DNA of 64,000 nt from Eutypella sp. D-1 (taxonomy: Eukaryota; Ascomycota; Sordariomycetes; Xylariales; Diatrypaceae). The notes beneath the pieces are model-generated. The model was given only the letters and a program-made list of their open reading frames with translations, searched no databases and was not told the origin of the DNA. A program made the position numbers and the translations under genes. Positions 11,562-22,036 of the stretch are shown here, one piece after another. The stretch is from the NCBI GenBank assembly GCA_023313575.1, contig JAJTTP010000001.1, positions 1,798,001 to 1,862,000 on the forward strand, written 5' to 3'. Each line of letters opens with the position of its first letter. Positions within the stretch are counted from its first letter, which is position 1.

Positions 11562-14352
11562 TCAGCCCTCCAGGACGAGATTGGCGCGGTTGTCCTTGCG
11601 GATGTTGAGCTCGAGGAGCTCGGGGGTGTTCTCGATGACGAGACCCTTCTCGTTGGCCAGATGCAGTAGGCAGATGAAACAGAAGCTCGTCGAGATGTCG
11701 TCCATCACGCGCCGCGGGTATACCGACTGCAGGTCGTTCATGACGCTCGTGAACTTGAGCGGGTCCTCCTCCTGGTTCTGCTCCGGCTGCTCCGGTTGTT
11801 GCTGCTGCTGTTGGTCCGTCGGTGGCGTCGGTAGCCTCGTGCGGTCCTCCTCCTGCCCAGTATATCAGCATCAGTTGAGTTTTATTTGGGGATTTAAGCG
11901 GGAGCAAGGGGAGGGAGTAGGAGACTGTGCACGCGTTTATGAACCGAAGGGAGATTTGAACTTACGTCGAGCCTTTCGATGCCCATGCCCTTCCAGATGT
12001 CGTCCTTGAGCCGACGAATGTCGACCTTCTTTGCCACGCGGGCGTACTGCACGTATTCAGGCCGTAGACGTCGGGTCGACGTGACGAGCTGGGTGCCGAA
12101 GCCGCCGGTCGTCATGCCGCCGTCCAGAAGGCCCGTCATGCCGTTCATATCCTGCGTGGCGGGCATCATATCGGCGGGCGAGAAGTGGTCGCGCGCATCG
12201 GCGAATTCAAGGTCATCGTCGTCGTCGAGCCCGCCGCCTCCCGGAAGCGGCATTTCGTCGTCGAAGAAGTTAGCGTCGTAATCGCCCTTGGGAAGGTCAT
12301 CGCTCTCGGTGCTCTGGAGAGGTAGTTCTTTCTGCGCCCAGAACGCCTCGTCCATCTCGCCGGGCGCCACGTTGTCCTGGTGTTGGCCGGGGCCGCCGAA
12401 GGATCTGCCACCGCCGAGGCGATTCCGCCGGCTTCTCATGCGCGCCTTGGGCTTGAGGAACAGGCTGAGAAGCTGCGTCGAGTTGAAGTGCTTGTCGTCG
12501 GGGAGGAGGTTCCGCGTCTTCGATTTCCAGTCCTTCTTGGGCATAGAGATGGCAGAGTTGCTCGAAGCCTGGTTGTAAATCGTGTCTGCGATCTTGGGGT
12601 CTAGGGGCGAGATGAAGTCGATCTCGAAGGGCTCCTTCTCCTTACGTTGCCGCGTGGCCGCTTCCGGCTTGTTGGCGTCCTTGATCTTCCGCACCTTCCA
12701 GTGCTCCGGTCCTGCCCAGTTCTTCTGCAGGGCTTGGTCGAAGTAGCCAAGGATGTCTTCGTGCATGTTGTCGCCCATTTTGCCATGGCGCATGGATACG
12801 ACATAGTCGCCGTTCTCATCATCAATGCCATCGACACCATCACCTTCTCCCATGCCATCCTCTAGACCAACACTGAAGGGCCTCATCTGAGGCTCTATAG
12901 CCGCCTCTTTCGCCCAAGCCTCGCCCCCTTCGCCGAATGCGACATCACCAATGTCGAATCCACCCATGCCACTCATGTCGTCGAAACCGGCTGGATCATC
13001 GTCGATAAACATACCGGATTTGTTGCCAGCCGCACCCGGCCCGTCCTCGTCTTCGTCGTCCTCATCCGGGGCACGTAAGAATGGAAGGTCCAAAGATCCA
13101 GATGGGTTGCCAAGATCAAAGTTCTTTAATGATGGGCAGATATCTTGCTCATCAAGGCGGCTGAGGTCAGGGAAGAACTTGGCTCCAAGCGCGGCAATAT
13201 CGATCTCGACATCTTCCTCTTCCGGTACGGGTTGCTCTTCGGTAACTGATTCTTCGGGTTCGTCCTCCGCTTCCTCACCGTCCTCCGCGCTGACGTCCTC
13301 CCTCCGGCGAGGCTTGATGCCTTCGGCAGACGCGTCGTTCGCGTCGTCGCTGCTGTCGAAGACGATTCGGCCATGACTGTCGATCATGAGGTGGTTCAGC
13401 AAGAGACCTTTGGCGCCACCTTCGTCGAAATCGGCTGAGGTCTTCTTGAATAGAGGATCTACAGCAAATTCCAATTCGAACTTTTTCAACTGTAGGGAAG
13501 AGAACGAGGGCGCGAGTGTCGCCTCCGAGGATCGTTGCTGTCGGTACCTGTTTAGATAGATGGACATTATGCAATAGCGGGGAGCGTGAACCTACCCGTT
13601 TCTTGGTCTTCTTTTTGATCACGTTGCCTTCTTCGTCGACCTCCTCCTCACTTTCGTCACCCTCCTCGCTATCCTTATCCTTCTTCTTGGAGTTACTGTC
13701 GGCAAGACCACTCAACAACTTGCCGGTTTCTGTGGCAACACTGTCGACTCTGCTAGTGTAGATCTTGACACAGCCGTCCAAGGTACAACTGGCTCTCTGG
13801 AAGTTGACGCCATCACCCTCCTTCAACAGTGACATGTCATGGAAGTAGTCGATCAGAGCGAAATTCCACGAGTTGGTGGCGTTGATCTTGTTGTCCGTGG
13901 CCATCTTCATCCATTCTTCAAAATTAGCCAAAATAGGCACACGCTTCATAGGCGTGACACCACTTCCGGCTACAGTGAAATCGTCGTCATCGTCTCCTGC
14001 TCGGTGCGGGGTGGCGCCCTGGTTGGAACGTGGGGAAGCATTTTCACCCTCCAACCTTATGAGACTCTTCTTAGGAGTGGCGGCAGCGGCCTGCAACTCG
14101 TTGATCTGTTTTTCGTGAAGTGCTTTTCGGGAATGTAGCCGACCCTTCTTCTCCTGCGCATCGTCGTTTAAGGGGATCCTGCTTGTATGTTTAAGCACAC
14201 GAGTACGAAACGCGCGCGGAATAAGATTTGTTGACTTGTTTGTTGACTTGTTTATTGACTTACTTGAGGGGAGATTTGAAAGGAGAATTCGACGAGCCAG
14301 AAGCGGTCCGGTTACCGGCACTGGAGCGAGAGACTTGTGCTACTCGAGGCAT
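11562..14352 (-). CDS. BRN1: Condensin complex subunit 2 (kleisin, barren/Brn1/Cnd2)
   Basis: The kleisin subunit that bridges the Smc2-Smc4 heads and carries the HEAT-repeat subunits in condensin, needed for mitotic chromosome compaction. Exons on the minus strand: 14352-14264, 14178-13596, 13537-11966, 11852-11562; predicted 844 residues, near the usual 750-900. The first exon gives MPRVAQVSRSS and splices to IPLNDDAQEKKGRLHSR, a typical barren N-terminus. The conserved N-terminal block (NSWNFALIDYFHD, then LDGCVKIYTSRVDSVA) and the block ATLAPSF...LQLKKFELEF are evident. The C-terminal winged-helix part (FICLLHLANEKGL, LNIRKDN) is in the last exon. Acidic Glu/Asp stretches fill the middle, and a Gln run of six lies early in exon 4. 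Intron 2 uses the second AG after the polypyrimidine stretch, because the first AG breaks the frame. It is divergent from the exchanger gene. Confidence 0.95.
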
Positions 14353-16081
14353 CTTTCCCGCCGATATTTGAATGCGACAAGTGGTGCAGTGTTTGGCGGG
14401 TTTGGCGGGATGGTTTGGTGGAGTGGATGTAGTGTGTAGTGTAGAGTCGAAGGGGAAGGTTAACTCTTAATTGAATACCGCCCCATCGCAAACAAATGTG
14501 AAGCCCGAAAGTAAACAAATCAGACGCTAAACAGTTCTAAGGTTATTAATAAGGCTAGCCAACTAGAGCTCTAGAATCCCTCAATAGACCCAGAAATAGT
14601 TGTACTTGGCGCACAGACCACAGTCAAAACATGCGAAGACCCGAGGTCTAGAAAAAGAATAGCTCGGTATATGCATAGACATGTATATCTCCATAAAAGC
14701 GGACGAAATATTCCATGGAAATTCTATAAGAGGTCCATAATGCCTGTACCCCGGAATACCTAACTACTAGAGCTCTAGGGTGGCACCCCTTCTACAGCCC
14801 GGCAGCCGGCCCCCGATCCCCCCCGGTTACGATAATAATGAATTACATCATGAAGAACAGAAAACAAAAGTCGGTCATTCATTCAGTCATTCTGGTATTT
14901 CTTTCATGATATTTTTATCTCATACCTAAACTACCATAACTATCAATTAGTGAAACGTCTTGAAACCCATTGTACACCCGTGGATGATACATCTACCAAT
15001 TTGTAGTATGTTACGTCTACTTAGGTAGGTACTGACGACACAATGACTTCTGCCACAAATTGACCTCGGGAGGGCGCCAACGCCAAGCCAAGCCGCGAAT
15101 CTTCCAAGGTTCTAAGGTCCTAAGGTCCGGGCCATTCTGAATGGATACCCCCGATGAATGGGCACCCATGAATGGACAACCCGAACAGGCATCCATGAAT
15201 TAATTACATGTAGCCATTACATGTAGTCGGGGCCCAAAGATCTACGGCGTTCAACGTTCCTTCCAGACCTTCTGAATCTGCCCAATCCGCTGAAGTTTAT
15301 TCGTACTTACCACCGCCACTTGCCCCAAACCACTCGTGGGCATTTTCCTAAACCGTACATCTATCGTACAGAAGTAGTGTGAACATCCATGAATAAGTAC
15401 TACCTACCAACTATCTAGGTATAGCAGCTCAGCAGCTCTACGCTACCATTTAAGGCACCGTGCCTCGTTGCTTGCGTGCCAGCTTTGTCTCGACTCATCT
15501 AAAGATCATCTACGATTTCTCTAGCAACTTACATACTACTTGTCTACAAACGGACAGAGCTGCCCGGGGGTGAGCTCATCATGCCTACTACTATCCATAT
15601 GTTTGCTTGATTGATTCACACAGTTGGTTAATTTTACAACTCATCTCACCACCCATGGCCCATGCATCATCTAGGTCCTCCACACAACAGCACACCTACT
15701 TATATACTTGGCGGTAAACCATGTGTTTTGGCCAATACTGACCCTTTTACCGTTTCTTCTCAATACCTAAGTATCATCGGAACCTTGGAGGCTAAGACAG
15801 GCGCTTACCTCCTGCCTACACTTATAAACTCATTTTATACTTCTTATACCTATAACTCGCCTCATCAATAAAGTTCAAAGAAATATATCTATCCGACAAA
15901 CTGATTCTTGTTCAAACATTTTAACTTGAATTAGTTATTCTCCGCCCCAGGAACGATCGTTGCTGGATTCCAATGCCGGCCTGAGCTGCATACGGTACCC
16001 AAGTACGCGGACGCGCAAGCAAGGTTCGGCTGCGATTTCTTGGCCATGGGGCTGCAGGAGAAACATCTCTGACAGCACAAA
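14353..16081. other. Divergent promoter region, condensin / cation exchanger
   Basis: No gene was found in these 1.7 kb. The region should hold both promoters. An imperfect minisatellite built on CATGAATGG and ACCC lies at about 15138-15198, followed by a direct repeat of TTACATGTAG (about 15202-15230). TAGGTA-type elements are at 15016-15032 and 15410-15422. No confident TATA box was identified. Confidence 0.55.
15138..15198. repeat. Imperfect GAATGG/ACCC minisatellite
   Basis: Three to four degenerate units containing GAATGG followed by ACCC or AACCC, plus a final CATGAATT. It lies in the divergent promoter between the condensin and exchanger genes. Confidence 0.55.
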
Positions 16082-19068
16082 ATGGCTTGCAAAACAGTAA
16101 AGACAAGGGGGACCGGGAGGGGGCCCTACAGCGCCCGACCTTTCTATGCAACGATATTCATATTCACTTTATTTGCTGTCTACAGCACATTCATTGCCGG
16201 GCCCGTGAAATCGCAACGACATGACGACGGCGCAGCACTACTCAAGAGATCTGATGAAGAATGCCGTCTTGTACACTACGCCGAAGACAAATGCGACTTC
16301 GTTAAACGCAATTGCCGCGATGATGAAGCTGGTCTTTTGTCGTATTTGACGCTGTATTATTGTGACCTCGGTCACGTCAGGCCCGTTGCTTTCATCATAC
16401 TCGTTCTTTGGCTAGGCCTGTTATTCACCACCATCGGCATAGCAGCAAGTGACTTTTTCAGCGTCAACCTCAGCACCATCGCCACTATTCTCGGCTTGAG
16501 CGAGAGTCTAGCTGGTGTGACATTTCTCGCATTCGGAAATGGATCGCCAGACGTCTTCAGCACCTTCGCTGCCATGAGTTCTAATAGTGGTGGCATGGCT
16601 GTGGGTGAGTTGATCGGCGCTGCCGGCTTCATTGTTTCTGTCGTGGCCGGTTCTATGGCTCTGGTTCGCGAATTCAAAGTCAGCAAGAAAACATTTGTGC
16701 GAGACATCTGCTTCTTCATCGCCGCTGTCGCTTTTGCCGTTATCTTCTTGGCAGATGGAACCCTCCATATCTGGGAATGCTGTGCTATGATCGGCTTCTA
16801 TATTTTCTATGTTATCGTCGTGGTCGGCTGGCACGCCTACTCTAAGAGAAGACAAGCCCGACGCGCCAAAGAGGCTGCGTCGCGCAGTCATTACTTCACA
16901 TCCGGGGGCGGCCGCACCAATGATGAGCTCGAGCCTTACCGCGATGACCCAGATGATGCTTCAGCCGATGCTGGCGTAGGTGCGAGAGGCAGTACGGCTT
17001 CAGTTGATATCGGTGTCTTGGAGCACGGGCCGAGAGTTGAAGTCGGTGCTGTCGAGGATGACGACGACGCTGCCATGCACCGCGGACGACACGCGGCTGC
17101 TGAGATGACAAGCAATATGCGTGTAACCCGTCCGCGCGGTAGAAGGAGCAATACAACAATAACCCCCATACGGCCCAGTCTGGTCGGCGCGCTTGAGTTC
17201 AGATCTGTTTTATCATCACTGCGGGACGAGAGCAACATGCGTATGCGACCCGTCCACACCCATGTCCGCAGTCATTCTGAAGACGGCCGCTTACAGGGGC
17301 GGTGGCAAGCCGGGGGACCACAAGTTCCTACGGGTAACACCCCGTCGCAAGCTACACTCGACGTTCCCGCCTCGGCTAGAAGCCGTGCATTGTCATCAGG
17401 TGCTGTCCTGATCACCGTCGATTCGGATACATCTGGAGGGGGGCCGCAGGAGACTCGAGATAGAACTCCTAGCCCCAATACGATCGATGGGAAGCTAGCG
17501 CCGCCACCGCGCGATCATGATGGCGGGTCAACAACGACAGAACTGTCTACATCTGAAGGAAACCTGTCTCCTAAGCCGCCGCAGCTAGACCGTCTTCGTA
17601 TACCTAGCACACACAGTAGTCCTGTGTCGTCACCGGAATCCTCACCCTTTCCCGCTTTTACCGATTCCCCTATGCCCCTATCTCCGGAGACAACCCAGCC
17701 TTCTCACATGACACTTCCGCCGCCAAGCGTGGAAAGTCATTCGATATTTCAAGATCTAGAGCGTCGAGCGTCTCCAAGGCCTATTAGCTGGTGGCCATAC
17801 AAGATATTTCCCTCACCTCATGTCCTACGTAATACATTGTTCCCCACTTTACAGGGTTGGCGTAATAAGAGTATTTGGGACAAGTTCCTTAGCATCATTT
17901 CTATACCGAGTATCTTTCTTCTAGTAATAACGCTACCGGTTGTGGAAAGTGAGACCACAGATGGCGAATCGACCGACGACCCCTTGGAGCAGGCATCGGT
18001 CCATTTAGGGAGCACATCAGGCGCCGTATCTCATGAGCCCAATGGGTCGATCCAGCCGGAAACAGAGTGGCAGCGCTTCAGAGAGAGTACAAGGAGGCCC
18101 AGTAGGTCAGTTACTTCGTCGCCGCCGCTTATCGCGGTTGATGCCCCGGAAGAAGACCGAGCCAGCGTAGCGATAGCATCCGTCTCCTCATTAGGTGTAC
18201 AAGCTGCAAAACCCGCTCCAGATGTCGGGCGGGACGAGTCGACGTTACCAGATGAAGAAGAGGGGTGGAACCGCTGGCTCCTGTTTATTCAGATCTTTAC
18301 GGGACCCTTGTTCACCGTCTTCATCGTCTGGGCGAACATGGCCGAGGAGCTGCTACAGCCCGGCAGGACCTTGATCAAGATCATCTTAGGCTCACTCGTT
18401 GGGTCTCTGGTAGTCCTCGGCGTTTTACTCATGACCACAACTCCTGACCGGCGGCCCAAATACCACTACGTGTTTTGCTTCCTGGGTTTCTGCATATCCA
18501 TAGCGTGGATATCCTCAGTAGCAGGCGAGGTGGTCGGGGTGTTGAAGGCCTTCGGAGTCGTGCTGGATATCTCTGAAGCAATCCTGGGGCTCACTGTGTT
18601 CGCGGTCGGCAATTCAATCGGGGATCTCGCCGCCAACGTTACCGTGGCGAAGCTCGGGTATCCCGTCATGGCGTTGTAAGTTGAACGCAGCGCCAACCTA
18701 TCTTTTCGCTGAGATGACTAACTTTGACCGTCAACAGATCCGCATGTTTCGGTGGCCCGCTGCTGAACATCCTGCTCGGAATCGGGCTCGGAGGCGCGTG
18801 GCAGACGATCCAGGACGCGAACCACCGGCGGGCCAAGCACCCTGACCGGCCGTATCGGTACAAGCCGTACCGCATACAGGTGAGCGGCACGTTGATGATA
18901 TCATCGATCGTGCTATTGGCGACGCTGCTGGCGTTGCTGGTGGTCGTGCCGGCGAACCACTGGGTCATGAACCGCCGGATCGGCTGGGGCCTCATCGCCC
19001 TCTGGACCGTCAGCACGGTCGCCAACCTCGCCATCGAGGTCACCGGCGTCTGGCAGGACATAGCGTAG
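16082..19068 (+). CDS. Sodium/calcium exchanger family membrane protein (NCLX/YDL206W-like)
   Basis: A cation/Ca2+ antiporter of the CaCA superfamily, expected in an organelle membrane (vacuole or mitochondrion). Exons 16082-18675 and 18738-19068 give 974 residues. Residues ~23-42 are a hydrophobic signal/anchor. A Cys-rich luminal segment (ECRLV, DKCDFVKRNC, YYCDLG) precedes the first membrane block, as in NCLX relatives. The alpha-1 repeat is at 141-161 (ESLAGVTFLAFGNGSPDVF) and alpha-2 at about 832-856 (EAILGLTVFAVGNSIGD). Both carry the GN(S/G) signature with acidic residues used for ion binding. Between the membrane halves lies a ~500-residue hydrophilic Ser/Pro/Arg-rich loop, long for the family, with a short hydrophobic piece (FLLVITLPVV). 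The 62-nt intron sits in the second half, inside MAL|SACFGGP, which it restores. Ion specificity and membrane location are inferred from family only. Confidence 0.92.
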
Positions 19069-20412
19069 CACTTTATGGATCCTGACGGATGATAGCTCCT
19101 GCTCTTTTTTTATTTATTCTTCTTTCGCCTGTCGCTATACCGTCGTGTTTGAGTTTTGGTTTCCCCCCGCCTGCTGGGTAGATGGACAGGTAGTCGGCAG
19201 GTAGCGGCCGTTGTTTCTGTCTTGGGTAGCTCCCGTATATACTATAGACTTTGCTTGAAATTGACGAAGTATCATGCTCTTACCATGAGCCCTCTTGCGA
19301 CTCGATCGCGTCTGCGTGTTATCAGGGCACACACTACTATGGATATTGCGATGGTGATCTAGGACAAAACCTCGTTGCTGACCTGGCGCAGGCAAGCCGC
19401 AAATAAGGGGGGGAGCGATCTCCGTCTTCCACCCGCCATGAACCTACGTAATTCCTACCAGGGGAGCGAAGTGGCGGCCACATGTAAGCGTAGACTTGTC
19501 GGCCTCGCTAGGGCAAGGAGTAACTAGGCTGACGGGAGTTAGGTTAGGTTTCGGTGAGAAAATCGCCCCTGCCAGCACTGTCCTGGGAGCCTCGATGATG
19601 CAGTGGCAATGCAATGCGATGCAAAGCGATGTGATTCAATGCATGCACGCGCGCACGGCGCCTGATATGTTACGATTTCGCTACTTGAGAAGAGCAGGCT
19701 GGAAGTACATTTTCATCCTTCCTCAGGGCGGCTGGCTGCTCGAAGGTTTGGCCTGACGGGTAGGTGTGGGTGGGTGGGGACATTAGGGGGAGCCAATTGA
19801 GCGGCACCGGCATTGAACAGGGTCCCCCCTTTTCACACTAGTCAGGTCAGCGAGAGCCTGGGAAGCCAGCCAGGCCAGTCCTGTAAGGTTTTGCTTGACC
19901 GCTACATACATGTATCTACCTACTACCCCTCTAACTTACCCCTCGATTTATCTACGTATCTGGGTAGGTATGTATTTACAGGGGTCCACGGGGTAGTTTT
20001 TCAAGGACATGTGAGGGGCAGAATGAGAGGCATGGATGGGATTTCTTTTCTTTACTAAGGTAACTTGCAAATAATCGGTAGCAACGGTAACAGCAACGAG
20101 GCTACTTAGTACATAAGTGCTACTTACTACCTTCTTGTAGTACATAAGTAACTAGCCGTTTCTCGTTTCTCTCTCTCGTATTTAAATAGCAGCTTCAGCT
20201 TCAGCTTTAGCTACCTACAAGAGGACACCTACACATACTTAGGCATACTTTCACGTATAGATAGAAACTTACTTCTTTCCTTTTCCTGTCAGTCGATTTT
20301 CCTTTCTATAGAACAGGCACGGCACAAAAACAAGAAAGCAAGCGAAACAAGCAATCAATTAGATTTTATTCTATTTTAAATCTGCTAATTCCCACCACGA
20401 TCGTCCACCACG
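19069..20412. other. Spacer between exchanger and phosphomannomutase genes
   Basis: No gene was found. It contains the exchanger 3' region and the phosphomannomutase promoter and leader. Short GATGC/AATGC reiterations occur around 19600-19640. CTTCAGCTTCAGCTTTAGC triplication at about 20190-20210 lies just after a TATA-like TATTTAAATA. Confidence 0.55.
20180..20189 (+). promoter_or_regulatory. TATA-like element of phosphomannomutase gene
   Basis: TATTTAAATA follows a CT-rich stretch (CTCTCTCTC), about 225 bases upstream of the start codon at 20413. Pyrimidine-rich tract plus TATA is common in strongly expressed fungal housekeeping genes. The assignment is by sequence only. Confidence 0.35.
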
Positions 20413-21452
20413 ATGAATCCCATGGCCGAGACCACCGCCCCCACGTATCCTCCCCTCGAGGATCGCCCCATTAAGAACACCATCTGCCTGTTCGATGTCG
20501 ATGGCACACTAACGCCCGCGCGTCTTGTAAGCTTGTGACTTATGACTTTCTGCTACTTCCCCTCCCCCTCTCCCCTACATGAATGGCACGGCTGGCTAAC
20601 ACGTACCGCGCGCTTCTTTCTTCCTTACTCTCAGGGCGTCTCCGCCGAGATGCTATCAACGCTACAGGCGTTGCGCCAGAAGGTAGCGATCGGGTTCGTG
20701 GGCGGTTCCGATCTGGTGAAGCAGCAGGAGCAGCTGGGCGTGTTGACGGGCGAGCCGGTGACGGGCATGTTCGACTTCTGCTTCAGCGAGAACGGCCTGA
20801 CCGCCTACAAGTCCGGCGCCGCCCTGCCCAGCAACAGCTTCATCAAGTGGCTCGGCGAGGACCGCTACAAGGAGCTCGTCCGCTTCGCCCTGCACTACAT
20901 CGCCGACCTCGACATCCCCATCAAGCGCGGCACTTTCATCGAGTTCCGGAACGGCATGGTCAACATCTCTCCTATCGGCCGTAACGCCTCCAACCAGGAA
21001 CGTCTCGATTACCAGACGTACGACCTCGAGCACAAGATCCGTGAGACCTTCGTTGAGAAGCTGCGTGAGAAGTTTGGACACCTTGGCTTGACGTGAGTTT
21101 ACCTCGCCTCCCCTCCCCCCCCCCCCCCCCCCTCGCTCTCTCTTTCTCCCCCACCCCTTCTTTTATACCCTTTTCTAACCATAATTCGGAAACCACCAGC
21201 TTCGCCATCGGCGGTCAGATCTCCTTCGACGTCTTCCCCAACGGCTGGGACAAGACTTACTGCCTGCAGCACCTGGAGAACGAGGCGAAGCGGCCCGGTG
21301 GTATCGAGTACACCACGGTCCATTTCTTCGGCGACAAGACAGCCGAGGGCGGCAACGACCACGAGATCTTCTCCGACCCCCGCACCATCGGACACACCGT
21401 CACCGGCCCCGAGGACACCATGCGGCAGCTCAAGGAACTGTTCGGCGTCTAG
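20413..21452 (+). CDS. SEC53: Phosphomannomutase
   Basis: Converts mannose-6-phosphate to mannose-1-phosphate, the entry to GDP-mannose used for N-glycans, O-mannosylation and GPI anchors; a cytosolic HAD-superfamily enzyme. Exons 20413-20526, 20635-21092 and 21200-21452 give 274 residues (family usually 245-275). The catalytic HAD motif [11 protein letters not shown] is at residues 27-37, with nucleophile Asp28 and Asp30. The family blocks [44 protein letters not shown] and [17 protein letters not shown] follow in order, and HFFGDKT is near the C-terminus. Splice sites are GT-AG and each junction restores a conserved block. Intron 2 contains a run of 20 C. A possible poly(A) signal AATAAA lies at 21487-21492, about 35 bases after the stop. 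It is convergent with the WW/PhoD gene. Confidence 0.97.
21115..21134. repeat. Poly-C run (20) inside phosphomannomutase intron 2
   Basis: Twenty consecutive C within a 107-nt intron, between the donor GTGAGT and the acceptor CACCAG. It occupies a fifth of the intron and may replace the usual polypyrimidine tract. Confidence 0.85.
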
Positions 21453-22036
21453 ATAGGACAGGGAGTTTCATGTTGAGACAAAGAAAATAAAAAGAAATCA
21501 CGAAGATCACGAGCCATAAAACTAAGCAAGAAAGAAGTATAATACTTTTTTAAATAATACAGAAAAGAGACAAAATTTTGCAGTTCCCCAGATAGCGAAC
21601 CAGCCGATGACGGCTCAAGTGTGTATACATTGCAGTTAAGAAACGGCAACATAGTGCTTTGAAATATTAAAGGGTGACGTTTCTCAAGAAAAGGGCCGCT
21701 ATGTAAATGTAGATATATAAATTGGATCCGTGGGATCCCATAGAACCAAACTTCGTCGACGCTACACAAGAATCTGTTCGTTCGTTCGTATCTCGGAGAA
21801 CAAAAAAGAAAAGAAGGAGAAATCCCATCTCCCGTCCAGTAGCGAGCTGGCATACCATCTCCGCCTCCCTCTCTCTCTCCACCTGAATCTCTTGCGCCTA
21901 CTGCGAATCGGTCCGTCAATCCCTATCCAGTACTTGAATATGTATCACCTCACTTCATCCAGGGGGAAAAGCTGCAACCCTCCCGTCCCCTCCCCTCCTC
22001 CGAAACCCCCTAACTCCCAAAACTCAGCGTTTAGTT
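21453..22036. other. Convergent 3' spacer, phosphomannomutase / WW-PhoD gene
   Basis: 584 bases with no gene; it holds the 3' untranslated regions of the two convergent neighbours. An A-rich stretch with AATAAA-like signals lies within the first 100 bases. Confidence 0.6.
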
